Assembly (NCBI RefSeq): GCF_030711405.1
Contig: NZ_JAULSI010000003.1
Location: forward strand, 56,398 to 120,397
Direction of reading: 5' to 3'
DNA length: 64,000 nucleotides
DNA from: Massilia brevitalea
GTDB lineage: Bacteria; Pseudomonadota; Gammaproteobacteria; Burkholderiales; Burkholderiaceae_D
The notes beneath the pieces were generated by a model that was not told where the DNA came from, ran no database searches, and saw nothing but the letters and a program-made list of their open reading frames with translations. The position numbers were made by a program, and so were the translations under genes. Positions 56,276 to 63,911 of the stretch are shown here, in pieces (position 1 is the first letter of the stretch; the number at the start of each line of letters is the position of its first letter).

Positions 56276-58189
56276 ATGGCAAATATGTTAAAACGATGTC
56301 TGCCGACTTGCGCCTTTGCGGGGCTACTTACGGTGTTCCCCGACGTTCAGGCCCAGGAGGGCGGGTCGCTGGCCGACTATTCGCTGGAGCAATTGGCGGA
56401 TGTGGTCGTTACTTCCGTGGCGCGCCAGGAAACGCGCCTGTCCGAGGCGCCGGCCTCGGTATTCGTGATCAGCGGCACGGATATCCGTCGCTCCGGCGCA
56501 ACAAGCCTGCCGGAAGCGCTGCGCCTGGCGCCGAACCTGCAGGTGGCGCGCGCCGATGCCCACGACTACGCCATCAGCGCGCGCGGCTTTGGCTCGACGC
56601 TGGCGAACAAGCTGCTGGTGCTGATTGACGGCCGCAGCGTGTACTCGCCGCTGTTTTCCGGTGTGTTCTGGGATACCCACGATGTGGTCATGGCCGACAT
56701 CGAGCGCATCGAGGTCATCAGCGGGCCCGGCGCCACCATCTGGGGCGCGAACGCCGTCAACGGCGTCATCAACATCATCACCAAATCGGCGCGCGATACC
56801 CAGGACAACCGGCTTGTGGTGCGCGGCGGCGCCGAGGGCGCCAGCGCTTCGCTGCGCCACGGCGGCGAGCTCGGCAATGGCGGCCACTACCGCGCCTATG
56901 CCAAGCTGGTCCGCCACGACGACATCGGCCGCGAGGACGGCAGCGTCAGCGGCACCGGCTGGCGCCGCCAGCAGGCGGGCTTCCGCGCCGACTGGGACGG
57001 CGAGGGCCGCAGCACCAGCGTCAGCGGCGACGTGTATGACGGCAAGCTCGACGAGATCGGCGCACAGGACACCCGGCTCGACGGCGCCAACCTGGCGGCG
57101 CGCTCGCTGCGCACCCTGGCCGACGGCTCGATCCTGCGCCTGCAGGCCTACCTCGACCACACGCGGCGCGAGCAGACCCTCGGCGCCCAGCGCCTGGAAA
57201 CCCTGGACCTCGAAGCCCAGCACAACCTGCGCGCCGGCGAGCGCCACAGCCTGGCCTGGGGCGGCGGCTACCGCATCAGCCGCGACCGCATCCGCAGCAG
57301 CCCCTGGTTGAGCATGCTCGACGAGAACAAGACCCTGCGCTGGGCGAATCTGTTCGTGCAGGACGAGATCGCCCTGACCGATACCCTGCGCGCCACCGCC
57401 GGCATCAAGGCCGAACACAATGTGTACACCGGCGTCGAGTGGCTGCCGAGCGCGCGCCTGGCCTGGGACGTGGGCCCGAATGCGCTGGCCTGGGCGGCGC
57501 TGTCGCGCACGGCGCGCGCGCCGTCGCGCATCGACCGCGACCTGCGCCTGGCCGCCGGCGCCGCCCCGGGTGGGGTGCCACGCTACTTTGTCGAGGGCGG
57601 ACCGGGTTTCGAATCCGAGACCGCGCGCGTGATCGAGTTCGGCTACCGCGCCCAGCCTACTCCGGCGATCTCGTATTCGGCCACCCTGTTCCACAGCGAG
57701 TACGACCGCCTGCGCACGCTGGAACTGCGGCCGCGCATGCCGGCGCAGTTCGAGAACCATGCCCGCGGACGCGCGAGCGGCCTGGAGACCTGGGCCAGCT
57801 GGCAGGTGCTGCGCGGCTGGCGGCTGTCGGGCGGCGCCGTGTTCCAGGACGTGCGCATCCGCACCGACGAGGCCAGCCGCGACTGGTCGCGCCTGCTGGG
57901 CATGGCCAGCAACGACCCGAAACACTACTGGAGCCTGCGCTCGGCGCATGAGCTGAGCGCCGATGTGCAACTCGATTTCGCGCTGCGGCGCGTCGGCAGG
58001 CTGACGCGCCCCGCCTTACCGGGCTATCATGAGCTCGACGCGCGCATCGCATGGCAAGCCAGGCCGAACCTCGAACTCGCCCTGGTCGGGCGCAACCTGC
58101 TGCACAATCAGCATGCCGAATTCGGCGAGCCGGGCCTGCGCCAGACCTTCGAGCGCAACGTGGGCTTCAGCGCGATCCTGCAATTTTAA
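56276..58189 (+). CDS. TonB-dependent receptor
   Basis: 637-residue outer-membrane transporter or signal receptor. After a signal peptide (ending near PDVQAQ) come a TonB-box-like stretch (LADVVVTSVAR), the plug domain (TSLPEALRLAPNLQVARADA, GFGSTLANKLLVLIDGRSVY, VISGPGATIWGANAVNGVIN) and the barrel ending in aromatic residue NVGFSAILQF. It is shorter than iron-siderophore receptors and lacks an N-terminal signalling domain. I chose ATG at 56276; a TTG at 56249 and ATG at 56285 are alternatives. It leads a tight operon with YfiR and a hybrid kinase (7-base gap). Confidence 0.88.
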   Translation: MANMLKRCLPTCAFAGLLTVFPDVQAQEGGSLADYSLEQLADVVVTSVARQETRLSEAPASVFVISGTDIRRSGATSLPEALRLAPNLQVARADAHDYAISARGFGSTLANKLLVLIDGRSVYSPLFSGVFWDTHDVVMADIERIEVISGPGATIWGANAVNGVINIITKSARDTQDNRLVVRGGAEGASASLRHGGELGNGGHYRAYAKLVRHDDIGREDGSVSGTGWRRQQAGFRADWDGEGRSTSVSGDVYDGKLDEIGAQDTRLDGANLAARSLRTLADGSILRLQAYLDHTRREQTLGAQRLETLDLEAQHNLRAGERHSLAWGGGYRISRDRIRSSPWLSMLDENKTLRWANLFVQDEIALTDTLRATAGIKAEHNVYTGVEWLPSARLAWDVGPNALAWAALSRTARAPSRIDRDLRLAAGAAPGGVPRYFVEGGPGFESETARVIEFGYRAQPTPAISYSATLFHSEYDRLRTLELRPRMPAQFENHARGRASGLETWASWQVLRGWRLSGGAVFQDVRIRTDEASRDWSRLLGMASNDPKHYWSLRSAHELSADVQLDFALRRVGRLTRPALPGYHELDARIAWQARPNLELALVGRNLLHNQHAEFGEPGLRQTFERNVGFSAILQF

Positions 58190-58196
58190 GCGGCCA

Positions 58197-58871
58197 ATGA
58201 TTCGACACCGATCCCTATTCTCTACCACGCCGCCCGCCGGAATGCCCGGCGCCACGGCGCGGCCGCTTGCCATCCAGTCCGGGCGTCCATGGTGGCGTCC
58301 TTCCGGCCTGGCCGGCTGGACCCTGGCCTGCGCCGCGGCCCTGTTCACGGCCGCGGCCATCACGCCGCCGCCGGCGCTGGCCGAAAGCGGCGGCGCCAGC
58401 CAGGCGCTCGAGCGCCGCGTCAAGGCGGCCTTTCTCTATAAATTCCTGGGCTATGCCGAATTCCCGGCCGGCGCCTTTGCCGACCCCGGCGCGCCAGTCA
58501 CGATCGGTGTGATCGGTTCCGACGAAATGGCAGCCGAGCTGGCGCGCGTGGTGGCCGGCCGCAACGTGGGCGGGCGCCCGGTGGTGGTGCGCCAGCTGCG
58601 CGAAGGAGAAGGCGGGAATGCCGTGCACCTGCTGTTCGTCGCCGGCAGCGACAGCGCGCGCGCCGGCCGCATCCTGAAAAGCAGCCCGCCGGCGCTGCTG
58701 CCGGTCACCGAGTGCGAGCTCGGCCTGCAGCAGGGAAGTGTCATCAATTTCAGGATCGTCGACGAGCGTGTGCGCTTCGACGTATCCCTCGATTCAGCAG
58801 AGAGAAATAACGTGAAACTCAGTTCGCGGCTGCTTACCGTCGCCAACCGTGTCGTGAAGGGGAATTCCTGA
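58197..58871 (+). CDS. YfiR family periplasmic protein
   Basis: 224 residues in the YfiR (DUF4154) family: ALERRVKAAFLYKFLGYAEFP, VTIGVIGSDEMAAELARVVAG, LLFVAGSDSARAGRILKSSP and INFRIVDERVRFDVSLDSAE. YfiR proteins are periplasmic repressors that bind a membrane-bound diguanylate cyclase (YfiN) in other systems. A signal peptide with an unusually long N-terminal region ends near PPALAES. The gene sits between the TonB receptor and the hybrid kinase and overlaps the kinase start (TGATG). The start at 58197 may be preceded or followed by others; the ATG near MPGATARP is an alternative. Confidence 0.88.
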   Translation: MIRHRSLFSTTPPAGMPGATARPLAIQSGRPWWRPSGLAGWTLACAAALFTAAAITPPPALAESGGASQALERRVKAAFLYKFLGYAEFPAGAFADPGAPVTIGVIGSDEMAAELARVVAGRNVGGRPVVVRQLREGEGGNAVHLLFVAGSDSARAGRILKSSPPALLPVTECELGLQQGSVINFRIVDERVRFDVSLDSAERNNVKLSSRLLTVANRVVKGNS

Positions 58872-60763
58872 TGAACGCGCACGATACCGGCTCCGTCCGC
58901 AGCAAACTGATCAAGATGGCGGTGTTCACCACGCTGGCGGCCCTGCTGTCGGCCTCGATCGCCATGCTGGTGCTCGATTTGCGCACCTTCCAGCGCTTGT
59001 GGATCGACGACCTGACCACCCAGGCCGACATCATGGCCAGCGTCACCGCGCCGGCCCTGGCGTTTTCCGACGCCAAGACCGCCCAGCAGCAGCTGGCGGT
59101 GCTGCGCGCGCGCCCGCAGATCCTGTCCGGCGCCGTCTTCACCGCTTCCGGCACGCGCTTTGCCAGCTACGTGAAAGCCGGCAGCGACCAGGTGCTGCCG
59201 ACGCGTCCGCGCGCGGCCGGCTACTTCATCGAGCGCGGCGGGCTCGAGGTCTGGCACAACATCGTCGAAAACGGCGAGCTGGTCGGCACGGTCTACCTGC
59301 GCTCGCGCTACGGCCTGGTCGACCGCCTGCTGAACTACGGGGCGATTCTCGGCGGCGTGATGCTGGGCGCGCTGGTGATTGCCGGCCTGGTGGCCTCGCG
59401 CCTGCAGGCCGCCATCACGCGCCCGCTGGAAGCGGTAACCAACGTGGCGCGCCAGGTGATGCAGCAGCGCGATTTCACCCTGCGCGTGCCGGGCAATAAC
59501 AGCGGCGAGATCGGGGTGCTGGTCGACGCCTTCAACGACATGCTGGCCGAGATCGGGCGCCGCGCCGACGCCCTGCAGGCGGCCAACCGCACCCTCGAAC
59601 ACGAGATGGACGTGCGCCAGAAAGCCGAAGATGCACTGATCGTGGCCGACCGTCGCAAGGACGAATTCCTCGCCACCCTGGCGCACGAACTGCGCAACCC
59701 ACTGGCGCCGATCCGCACCGGCCTCGACATCCTGCGCATCCGCAGCGGCGACGCCCAGGCCACCCAGCGCGCCACCGACATCATGGAACGCCAGCTGCGC
59801 CAGATGGTGCGCCTGGTCGACGATCTGCTGGACGTCTCGCGCATCAATACCGGCAAGTTCGCCATCAAGATGGGCCGCGTCGAGCTGAAGGCGGTCGTCA
59901 ACGATGCGCTGGAAGTGGTGCGTTCCTATATCGAGCTGCACGGACATGAACTGGTGCTGGATTTGCCGGACCGCCCGGTGTTCCTGCACGGCGACGCCAC
60001 GCGCCTGGCGCAGATCCTGTCGAACCTGCTGAACAACGCCGCCAAGTACACCAACCGCGGCGGACGCGTCACGCTGTCCGGCCACGTCGAGGACAAGACC
60101 CTGGTGCTGGAAGTGTCGGACACCGGCATCGGCCTGGCGCCCGAGATGCTCGATTCGGTGTTCGAGATGTTCGTGCAGGTCGACTCGACGCTGGAGCGCA
60201 CCAACGCCGGCCTGGGCGTGGGCCTGTCGCTGGCGCGCAAACTGGTCGAACTGCACGGCGGCACGATTACCGCCCGCAGCGAAGGCCTGGGCCGCGGCTC
60301 CTGCTTCTCGGTGCGCCTGCCGATCGTGGTCGAGCCGGAACCGCTCAGCAAACCGACCCCGGCCGCCTTCATCAGCACCGAGACCTACCGCATCCTGCTG
60401 GCCGACGACAACGTCGACTTCGTCAACAGTATCGGCGCGCTGCTCACCGCCATGGGGCACAGCGTGGTCATCACCCACAACGGGCCGGATGCGCTGGCGG
60501 CGGCCGCACGCTTCTGCCCGGACTATGCCTTCCTCGACATCGGCCTGCCGCAGATGTCGGGCTACGACCTGGCGCGCGGCATCCGCAAGCTGTCGTCGGG
60601 TGCGATGACGGTGATGATCGCGGTGACCGGCTGGGGCCAGGAAAAGGACCGCCAGCTGGCCTTCGAGGCCGGCTTCGACCATCACATGGTGAAGCCGGTG
60701 CGCTTCGAGCAGATCGAGGAAATCCTGGGCAACCGCAGCATCATCAAGAAACTGCGCACCTGA
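58871..60763 (+). CDS. Hybrid kinase with YfiN-like (CHASE8-HAMP) sensory module
   Basis: 630 residues: a membrane span (about 12-36), a periplasmic domain of about 120 residues beginning DLRTFQRLWIDDLTTQADIM and ending SGAVFTASGTRFASYVKAGS, a second span (about 158-178), HAMP (about 180-235), kinase His in DEFLATLAHELRNPLAPIRTG, ATPase (NLLNNAAKYTN, DTGIGLAPEML, GLGVGLSLARKLVELHGG) and a receiver (LLADDNVDF, Asp in YAFLDIGLPQMSGYD). The periplasmic part follows the CHASE8 pattern of YfiN, but the output is phosphotransfer, not GGDEF. It overlaps the YfiR gene (TGATG). A strong terminator follows. Confidence 0.9.
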   Translation: MNAHDTGSVRSKLIKMAVFTTLAALLSASIAMLVLDLRTFQRLWIDDLTTQADIMASVTAPALAFSDAKTAQQQLAVLRARPQILSGAVFTASGTRFASYVKAGSDQVLPTRPRAAGYFIERGGLEVWHNIVENGELVGTVYLRSRYGLVDRLLNYGAILGGVMLGALVIAGLVASRLQAAITRPLEAVTNVARQVMQQRDFTLRVPGNNSGEIGVLVDAFNDMLAEIGRRADALQAANRTLEHEMDVRQKAEDALIVADRRKDEFLATLAHELRNPLAPIRTGLDILRIRSGDAQATQRATDIMERQLRQMVRLVDDLLDVSRINTGKFAIKMGRVELKAVVNDALEVVRSYIELHGHELVLDLPDRPVFLHGDATRLAQILSNLLNNAAKYTNRGGRVTLSGHVEDKTLVLEVSDTGIGLAPEMLDSVFEMFVQVDSTLERTNAGLGVGLSLARKLVELHGGTITARSEGLGRGSCFSVRLPIVVEPEPLSKPTPAAFISTETYRILLADDNVDFVNSIGALLTAMGHSVVITHNGPDALAAAARFCPDYAFLDIGLPQMSGYDLARGIRKLSSGAMTVMIAVTGWGQEKDRQLAFEAGFDHHMVKPVRFEQIEEILGNRSIIKKLRT

Positions 60764-60780
60764 AGCGGAAGATGAAGGAC

Positions 60781-60812
60781 AAAAACGGAGACGCGAGCGT
60801 CTCCGTTTTTTT
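60781..60812 (+). terminator. Terminator of the receptor/YfiR/kinase operon
   Basis: AAAAACGGAGACGC and GCGTCTCCGTTTTT form a long stem around a GA loop, with TTT following. Confidence 0.92.
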
Positions 60813-60838
60813 GCGCCGGCAGGTGGCGCGCCAGGCGA

Positions 60839-61393
60839 TCAACCGCGCTTGGCCTGGCGGCGGCGCGCCAGGAAGCCCAGGATGCCCAGGCCGCCCAGCA
60901 TCATGCCGTAGGTTTCGGGTTCCGGCACCGGCGCCAGCATGATTGCGCCGCCGAAGGAGGCGCCTTCGCTGGAGACGACGTTGCCGTCGACCCGCAGGTA
61001 GTAGTCGCCCACGGCCAGGGCGTCGCCGGTCACCGTCCACACGTCCACCGCGCCCGACTGCAGCGACGTCCCCGTGCTGACCAGGGTGTCGTTGCCGTCG
61101 TAGATCCAGAGCCCGGTGATGTCCAGTCCGACGCCGGCCGTGCGGCTGACCGAGCCGACGATGGCGTCGACGTTCACCCCCAGCGCCTCGTCGACCGTGA
61201 ACGTGAAGCGGTCGGCAAAGGTGGCGCCGCTGTTGCCTTCCTCCAGGCTGTCGCCGAAGAAGGCGGAGTCGTCGACCAGGTCGAGTGCCTGCGGCGAATT
61301 CCCGATGACCTGGGCCTGCGCCGCCGAGCCCAGCGACGCGCCTGCCAGCACGACTGCAGCGAGTAACGAACTTCGTAAAGTGGGTTTTCTCAT
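60839..61393 (-). CDS. PEP-CTERM sorted protein, FxDxF type
   Basis: 184-residue exported protein with a signal peptide (MRKPTLRSSLLAAVVLAGASLGSAAQA) and the C-terminal sorting signal VPEPETYGMMLGG, hydrophobic run, RRRQAKRG. Such proteins are processed by an exosortase and placed in the envelope or extracellular matrix. An FADRF sequence near the N-terminus (FTFTVDEAL follows) fits the FxDxF subgroup. The start at 61393 has GAGGAT before it; a longer frame has no signal peptide at its start. No exosortase gene is in the window. Confidence 0.9.
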   Translation of the reverse strand: MRKPTLRSSLLAAVVLAGASLGSAAQAQVIGNSPQALDLVDDSAFFGDSLEEGNSGATFADRFTFTVDEALGVNVDAIVGSVSRTAGVGLDITGLWIYDGNDTLVSTGTSLQSGAVDVWTVTGDALAVGDYYLRVDGNVVSSEGASFGGAIMLAPVPEPETYGMMLGGLGILGFLARRRQAKRG

Positions 61394-61770
61394 AGCATCC
61401 TCACGCATAAGTCGGCCGCGGCTGCGGCCGGATTGTGGCAATCGGGGGATGTTCATGCTAGCAAGCTGCGAAGCGCAGCGGGAAAGCGATGCTGAGGTGT
61501 GACGTATGGGTGACACTAATGCTCAGCGGAACATGATTCTATATGGCGAGGAATTTGAGTGGCCTCTAGAGGGAGAATGGATGGTCTCGTTTTGTTGAGC
61601 AAAAGATCATAAGCATTGCTGGGATAATGTCAGCGCAGTCCTACAAAAAGAGAAGTGTAGCTCCTGTGCAGAGCTAAGCGCTGTTTAAGCGAATCGCTTG
61701 ACCGTAGGATGGAAAAAAAGCGGGGGAGGGTAGCGCGATGCCGGTACGCGTGCAAAACCGGAGGCGGAAA
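61394..61770. other. Intergenic region before the tRNA-Arg cluster
   Basis: No gene supported in this stretch, which upstream of the PEP-CTERM start should contain its promoter. Nothing convincing was recognised. Confidence 0.4.
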
Positions 61771-61803
61771 GAAAAATGGCTCAGAATTTCTTTTGAGCCA
61801 TTT
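61771..61803 (-). terminator. Terminator of the first tRNA-Arg
   Basis: AAATGGCTCA (61774-61783) pairs with TGAGCCATTT (61794-61803). On the minus strand it lies 12 bases after the tRNA. Its sequence differs from the three terminators further right. Confidence 0.75.
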
Positions 61804-61815
61804 CCTTGAAAAAGT

Positions 61816-61892
61816 TGGTGCGGCTGGCAGGAATCGAACCCACGACCCCTTGGTTCGTAGCCAAGTACTCTATCCAGCTGAGCTACAGCCGC
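61816..61892 (-). tRNA. tRNA-Arg (ACG), copy 1
   Basis: 77 bases including encoded CCA; acceptor GCGGCTG/CAGCCGC, anticodon ACG between CTTGG and CCAAG, T-arm GGTTCGATTCC. Confidence 0.97.
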
Positions 61893-61903
61893 CCGAGGCA
61901 CGC

Positions 61904-61932
61904 ATTATAGCCAAGCTTGCCAGATTAGGGAA
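61904..61932 (-). promoter_or_regulatory. Promoter of tRNA-Arg copy 1
   Basis: Minus-strand -35 TTCCCT (61932-61927), 17-base spacer, -10 TATAAT (61909-61904), GC-rich discriminator, tRNA 5' end 12 bases after the -10. Confidence 0.75.
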
Positions 61933-61994
61933 GCGATAATTTTATCGTGCTGGCATTGCACCGGATGAGGCCGACCGCGTTTCGAATGCGCAAA

Positions 61995-62025
61995 CGAAAA
62001 AGGCCAGATCTTGCGATCTGGCCTT
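61995..62025 (-). terminator. Terminator of tRNA-Arg copy 2
   Basis: AAGGCCAGATC (62000-62010) pairs with GATCTGGCCTT (62015-62025) around TTGC; T-run on the minus strand. Same hairpin at 62843-62872 and 63755-63784. Confidence 0.88.
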
Positions 62026-62033
62026 GCAATTCG

Positions 62034-62110
62034 TGGTGCGGCTGGCAGGAATCGAACCCACGACCCCTTGGTTCGTAGCCAAGTACTCTATCCAGCTGAG
62101 CTACAGCCGC
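62034..62110 (-). tRNA. tRNA-Arg (ACG), copy 2
   Basis: Identical to copy 1: 77 bases with encoded CCA, anticodon ACG. Confidence 0.97.
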
Positions 62111-62121
62111 CCGAGGCACGC

Positions 62122-62150
62122 ATTATAGCGGGGCATCCGGGAAAAGGGAA
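62122..62150 (-). promoter_or_regulatory. Promoter of tRNA-Arg copy 2
   Basis: Minus-strand -35 TTCCCT (62150-62145), 17-base spacer, -10 TATAAT (62127-62122), tRNA 12 bases downstream. Confidence 0.75.
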
Positions 62151-62363
62151 GATGCATGTCCTCTGCCTTTGCACCTTCGATAAAGCGTTCATCTCGCGGC
62201 ACAGTGATGAGATACTTCCTCACCAGGTATCGACCCGTTTCCGTTTGCATCGGCCTGAGTCGTTAAACAGGCCGGGAACAGTCGTTCATGCCGGAACCGG
62301 GCTGCACCCGTCTTGCGCCTAGCAGCCCTTACGAAAAGTGATGACCTTCATGTGGATATTGTT

Positions 62364-62804
62364 ATGACCGACCACGAATTCTGGCAACTGATTGCACTGA
62401 TCGATGTGACTGCGTTGGATGACGGCGACGAGGATGAGGCCATAGCGCCATTGGGGGCTCGGTTGGGCATGAAGTCGGAGGCGGAACTGTTCGCGTTTGA
62501 AGAAGCGCTCTCTGAAAAGCTGTACGCCATCGATGGGGAGCGATTCGCCGACCAGGCCGGCGAGTCTGCCGGGTCGGATGATGGCTTTCTCTATGCGCGC
62601 TGCTATGTCGTCGCCAAGGGGCGCGCGTTCTACGAAGCCGTCAAGTCCGATCCATCGCGCATGCCGAAGTCTATCGAGCAATGGTGTGAAACGCTGCTCT
62701 ATCCGCATCGTAAGGCATGGGCGCAGCAGACCGGAGGTGATCCCTCAGACTGGCCGTTCGTGGCAACCGTCAGCTACGAAAGCGGCAGCAACAGGGCGCT
62801 ATAG
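62364..62804 (+). CDS. DUF4240-like small acidic protein lodged between tRNA-Arg copies
   Basis: 146 residues, strongly acidic, no signal peptide. The beginning MTDHEFWQLIALID is the start typical of DUF4240-type proteins, whose function is unknown. Later stretches DDGFLYARCYVVAKGRAFYEAV and LLYPHRKAWAQQTG fit the same family. The ATG at 62364 lacks a strong ribosome binding site. It lies between tRNA-Arg copies 2 and 3 on the strand opposite to them, and its base composition is lower in GC than the neighbouring genes, hinting at acquisition. Confidence 0.7.
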   Translation: MTDHEFWQLIALIDVTALDDGDEDEAIAPLGARLGMKSEAELFAFEEALSEKLYAIDGERFADQAGESAGSDDGFLYARCYVVAKGRAFYEAVKSDPSRMPKSIEQWCETLLYPHRKAWAQQTGGDPSDWPFVATVSYESGSNRAL

Positions 62805-62842
62805 AGTGATTGAATCCGAAGGGGCTTGGCGCCGGCCAAAAC

Positions 62843-62872
62843 GAAAAAGGCCAGATCTCGCGATCTGGCCTT
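62843..62872 (-). terminator. Terminator of tRNA-Arg copy 3
   Basis: AAGGCCAGATC (62847-62857) pairs with GATCTGGCCTT (62862-62872) around TCGC; same hairpin family as at 61995. Confidence 0.88.
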
Positions 62873-62880
62873 GCAATTCG

Positions 62881-62957
62881 TGGTGCGGCTGGCAGGAATC
62901 GAACCCACGACCCCTTGGTTCGTAGCCAAGTACTCTATCCAGCTGAGCTACAGCCGC
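62881..62957 (-). tRNA. tRNA-Arg (ACG), copy 3
   Basis: Identical to copy 1: 77 bases with encoded CCA, anticodon ACG. Confidence 0.97.
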
Positions 62958-62967
62958 CCGAGCACGC

Positions 62968-62996
62968 ATTATAGCGGGGCAGGCCTAAAAAGGGAA
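62968..62996 (-). promoter_or_regulatory. Promoter of tRNA-Arg copy 3
   Basis: Minus-strand -35 TTCCCT (62996-62991), 17-base spacer, -10 TATAAT (62973-62968). Confidence 0.75.
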
Positions 62997-63172
62997 GGGA
63001 GCCAATGCAGCGCCGGCTTGTGGCTCTTGGCACGCGAATTGGGTTGGATTGAATCGTATCCCTTAGCATATTTATAGTTGGGCGGTAACTAACAGCTCGA
63101 TTATGTGTGCGGGCGCCAGGAGCCAGTTTATGACCTTACAATAATGGCAATTTCATATATTGGAGCGTAGTG

Positions 63173-63706
63173 ATGGCCAACCGTGTTTACCTGTTGGGCG
63201 TGGAGCAGGACTTTTTCGCAAGCGATGAGCCTGGATTGCACCAGCTGCTGGAGGCTGAATATTGTCTGCCCGTGCTATGGCTGTCGCTGTTTCGAAAGGA
63301 CGACATACGCTTATACCAAGAGGTTCCTTTATTGCTGACGTCGCGCGAACAGGCTTTGGCCAACTTCGACGCCAGGCGTGCTGCGCTGGCAGGGTTCCTG
63401 GGAGGGTCGACTGACATATTGCTGGGTCAGTTCCGTCAGTTTATCGAGCAGAATGCATTTGCCAACTACATGGTCAACACCTATGAGCTCGATATGATGG
63501 AAGACGATGGTGTCTTTCATGAGCAACTGCAGGGCTACATGGATAACCTTGAGTCCATCGTCGAAGGCAGATTTGCGTCGAGAGAATTGCCCTTGCTTCT
63601 GCAGGCGGATGAGGAGCTTGCCGAGTATCCCTACACGGGCAACGCCCAGCCATTGTGCGGGTTTAGCTACGACCTCGCTCTGCCGTGGGAGGCCAGGGCG
63701 GCTTGA
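63173..63706 (+). CDS. Orphan protein of unknown function between tRNA-Arg copies
   Basis: 177 residues, acidic, cytoplasmic (no signal peptide or membrane span). It begins MANRVYLLGVEQDFFASDEP and is mainly helical. I do not recognise the family; small acidic orphans of this kind include toxin-immunity proteins, but nothing here proves that. A GGAG site lies 7 bases before the ATG at 63173. It lies between tRNA-Arg copies 3 and 4 on the opposite strand, with lower GC content than the window average. Confidence 0.7.
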   Translation: MANRVYLLGVEQDFFASDEPGLHQLLEAEYCLPVLWLSLFRKDDIRLYQEVPLLLTSREQALANFDARRAALAGFLGGSTDILLGQFRQFIEQNAFANYMVNTYELDMMEDDGVFHEQLQGYMDNLESIVEGRFASRELPLLLQADEELAEYPYTGNAQPLCGFSYDLALPWEARAA

Positions 63707-63754
63707 GCGACAGGCGGCGAGGGCTGCGGACGCCGCAGGGTAAGCGCCCAAAAC

Positions 63755-63784
63755 GAAAAAGGCCAGATCTTGCGATCTGGCCTT
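63755..63784 (-). terminator. Terminator of tRNA-Arg copy 4
   Basis: AAGGCCAGATC (63759-63769) pairs with GATCTGGCCTT (63774-63784) around TTGC; same hairpin family as at 61995 and 62843. Confidence 0.88.
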
Positions 63785-63794
63785 CCGTATTTCT

Positions 63795-63871
63795 TGGTGC
63801 GGCTGGCAGGAATCGAACCCACGACCCCTTGGTTCGTAGCCAAGTACTCTATCCAGCTGAGCTACAGCCGC
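63795..63871 (-). tRNA. tRNA-Arg (ACG), copy 4
   Basis: Identical to copy 1: 77 bases with encoded CCA, anticodon ACG. Confidence 0.97.
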
Positions 63872-63882
63872 CCGATGCACGC

Positions 63883-63911
63883 ATTATAGCAGCGGCATCC
63901 CCATCGGGGAA
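63883..63911 (-). promoter_or_regulatory. Promoter of tRNA-Arg copy 4
   Basis: Minus-strand -35 TTCCCC (63911-63906), 17-base spacer, -10 TATAAT (63888-63883). The rest of the window to 64000 shows no gene. Confidence 0.75.

Noticed and set aside
58451..60685. Long minus-strand frame opposite the YfiR-linked kinase
   Set aside because: Antisense shadow; the plus-strand product has complete kinase motifs.
61816..63871. Prophage or integrative element at the tRNA-Arg genes
   Set aside because: No integrase, phage structural gene or clear att repeat beyond the tRNA cassettes themselves was found.
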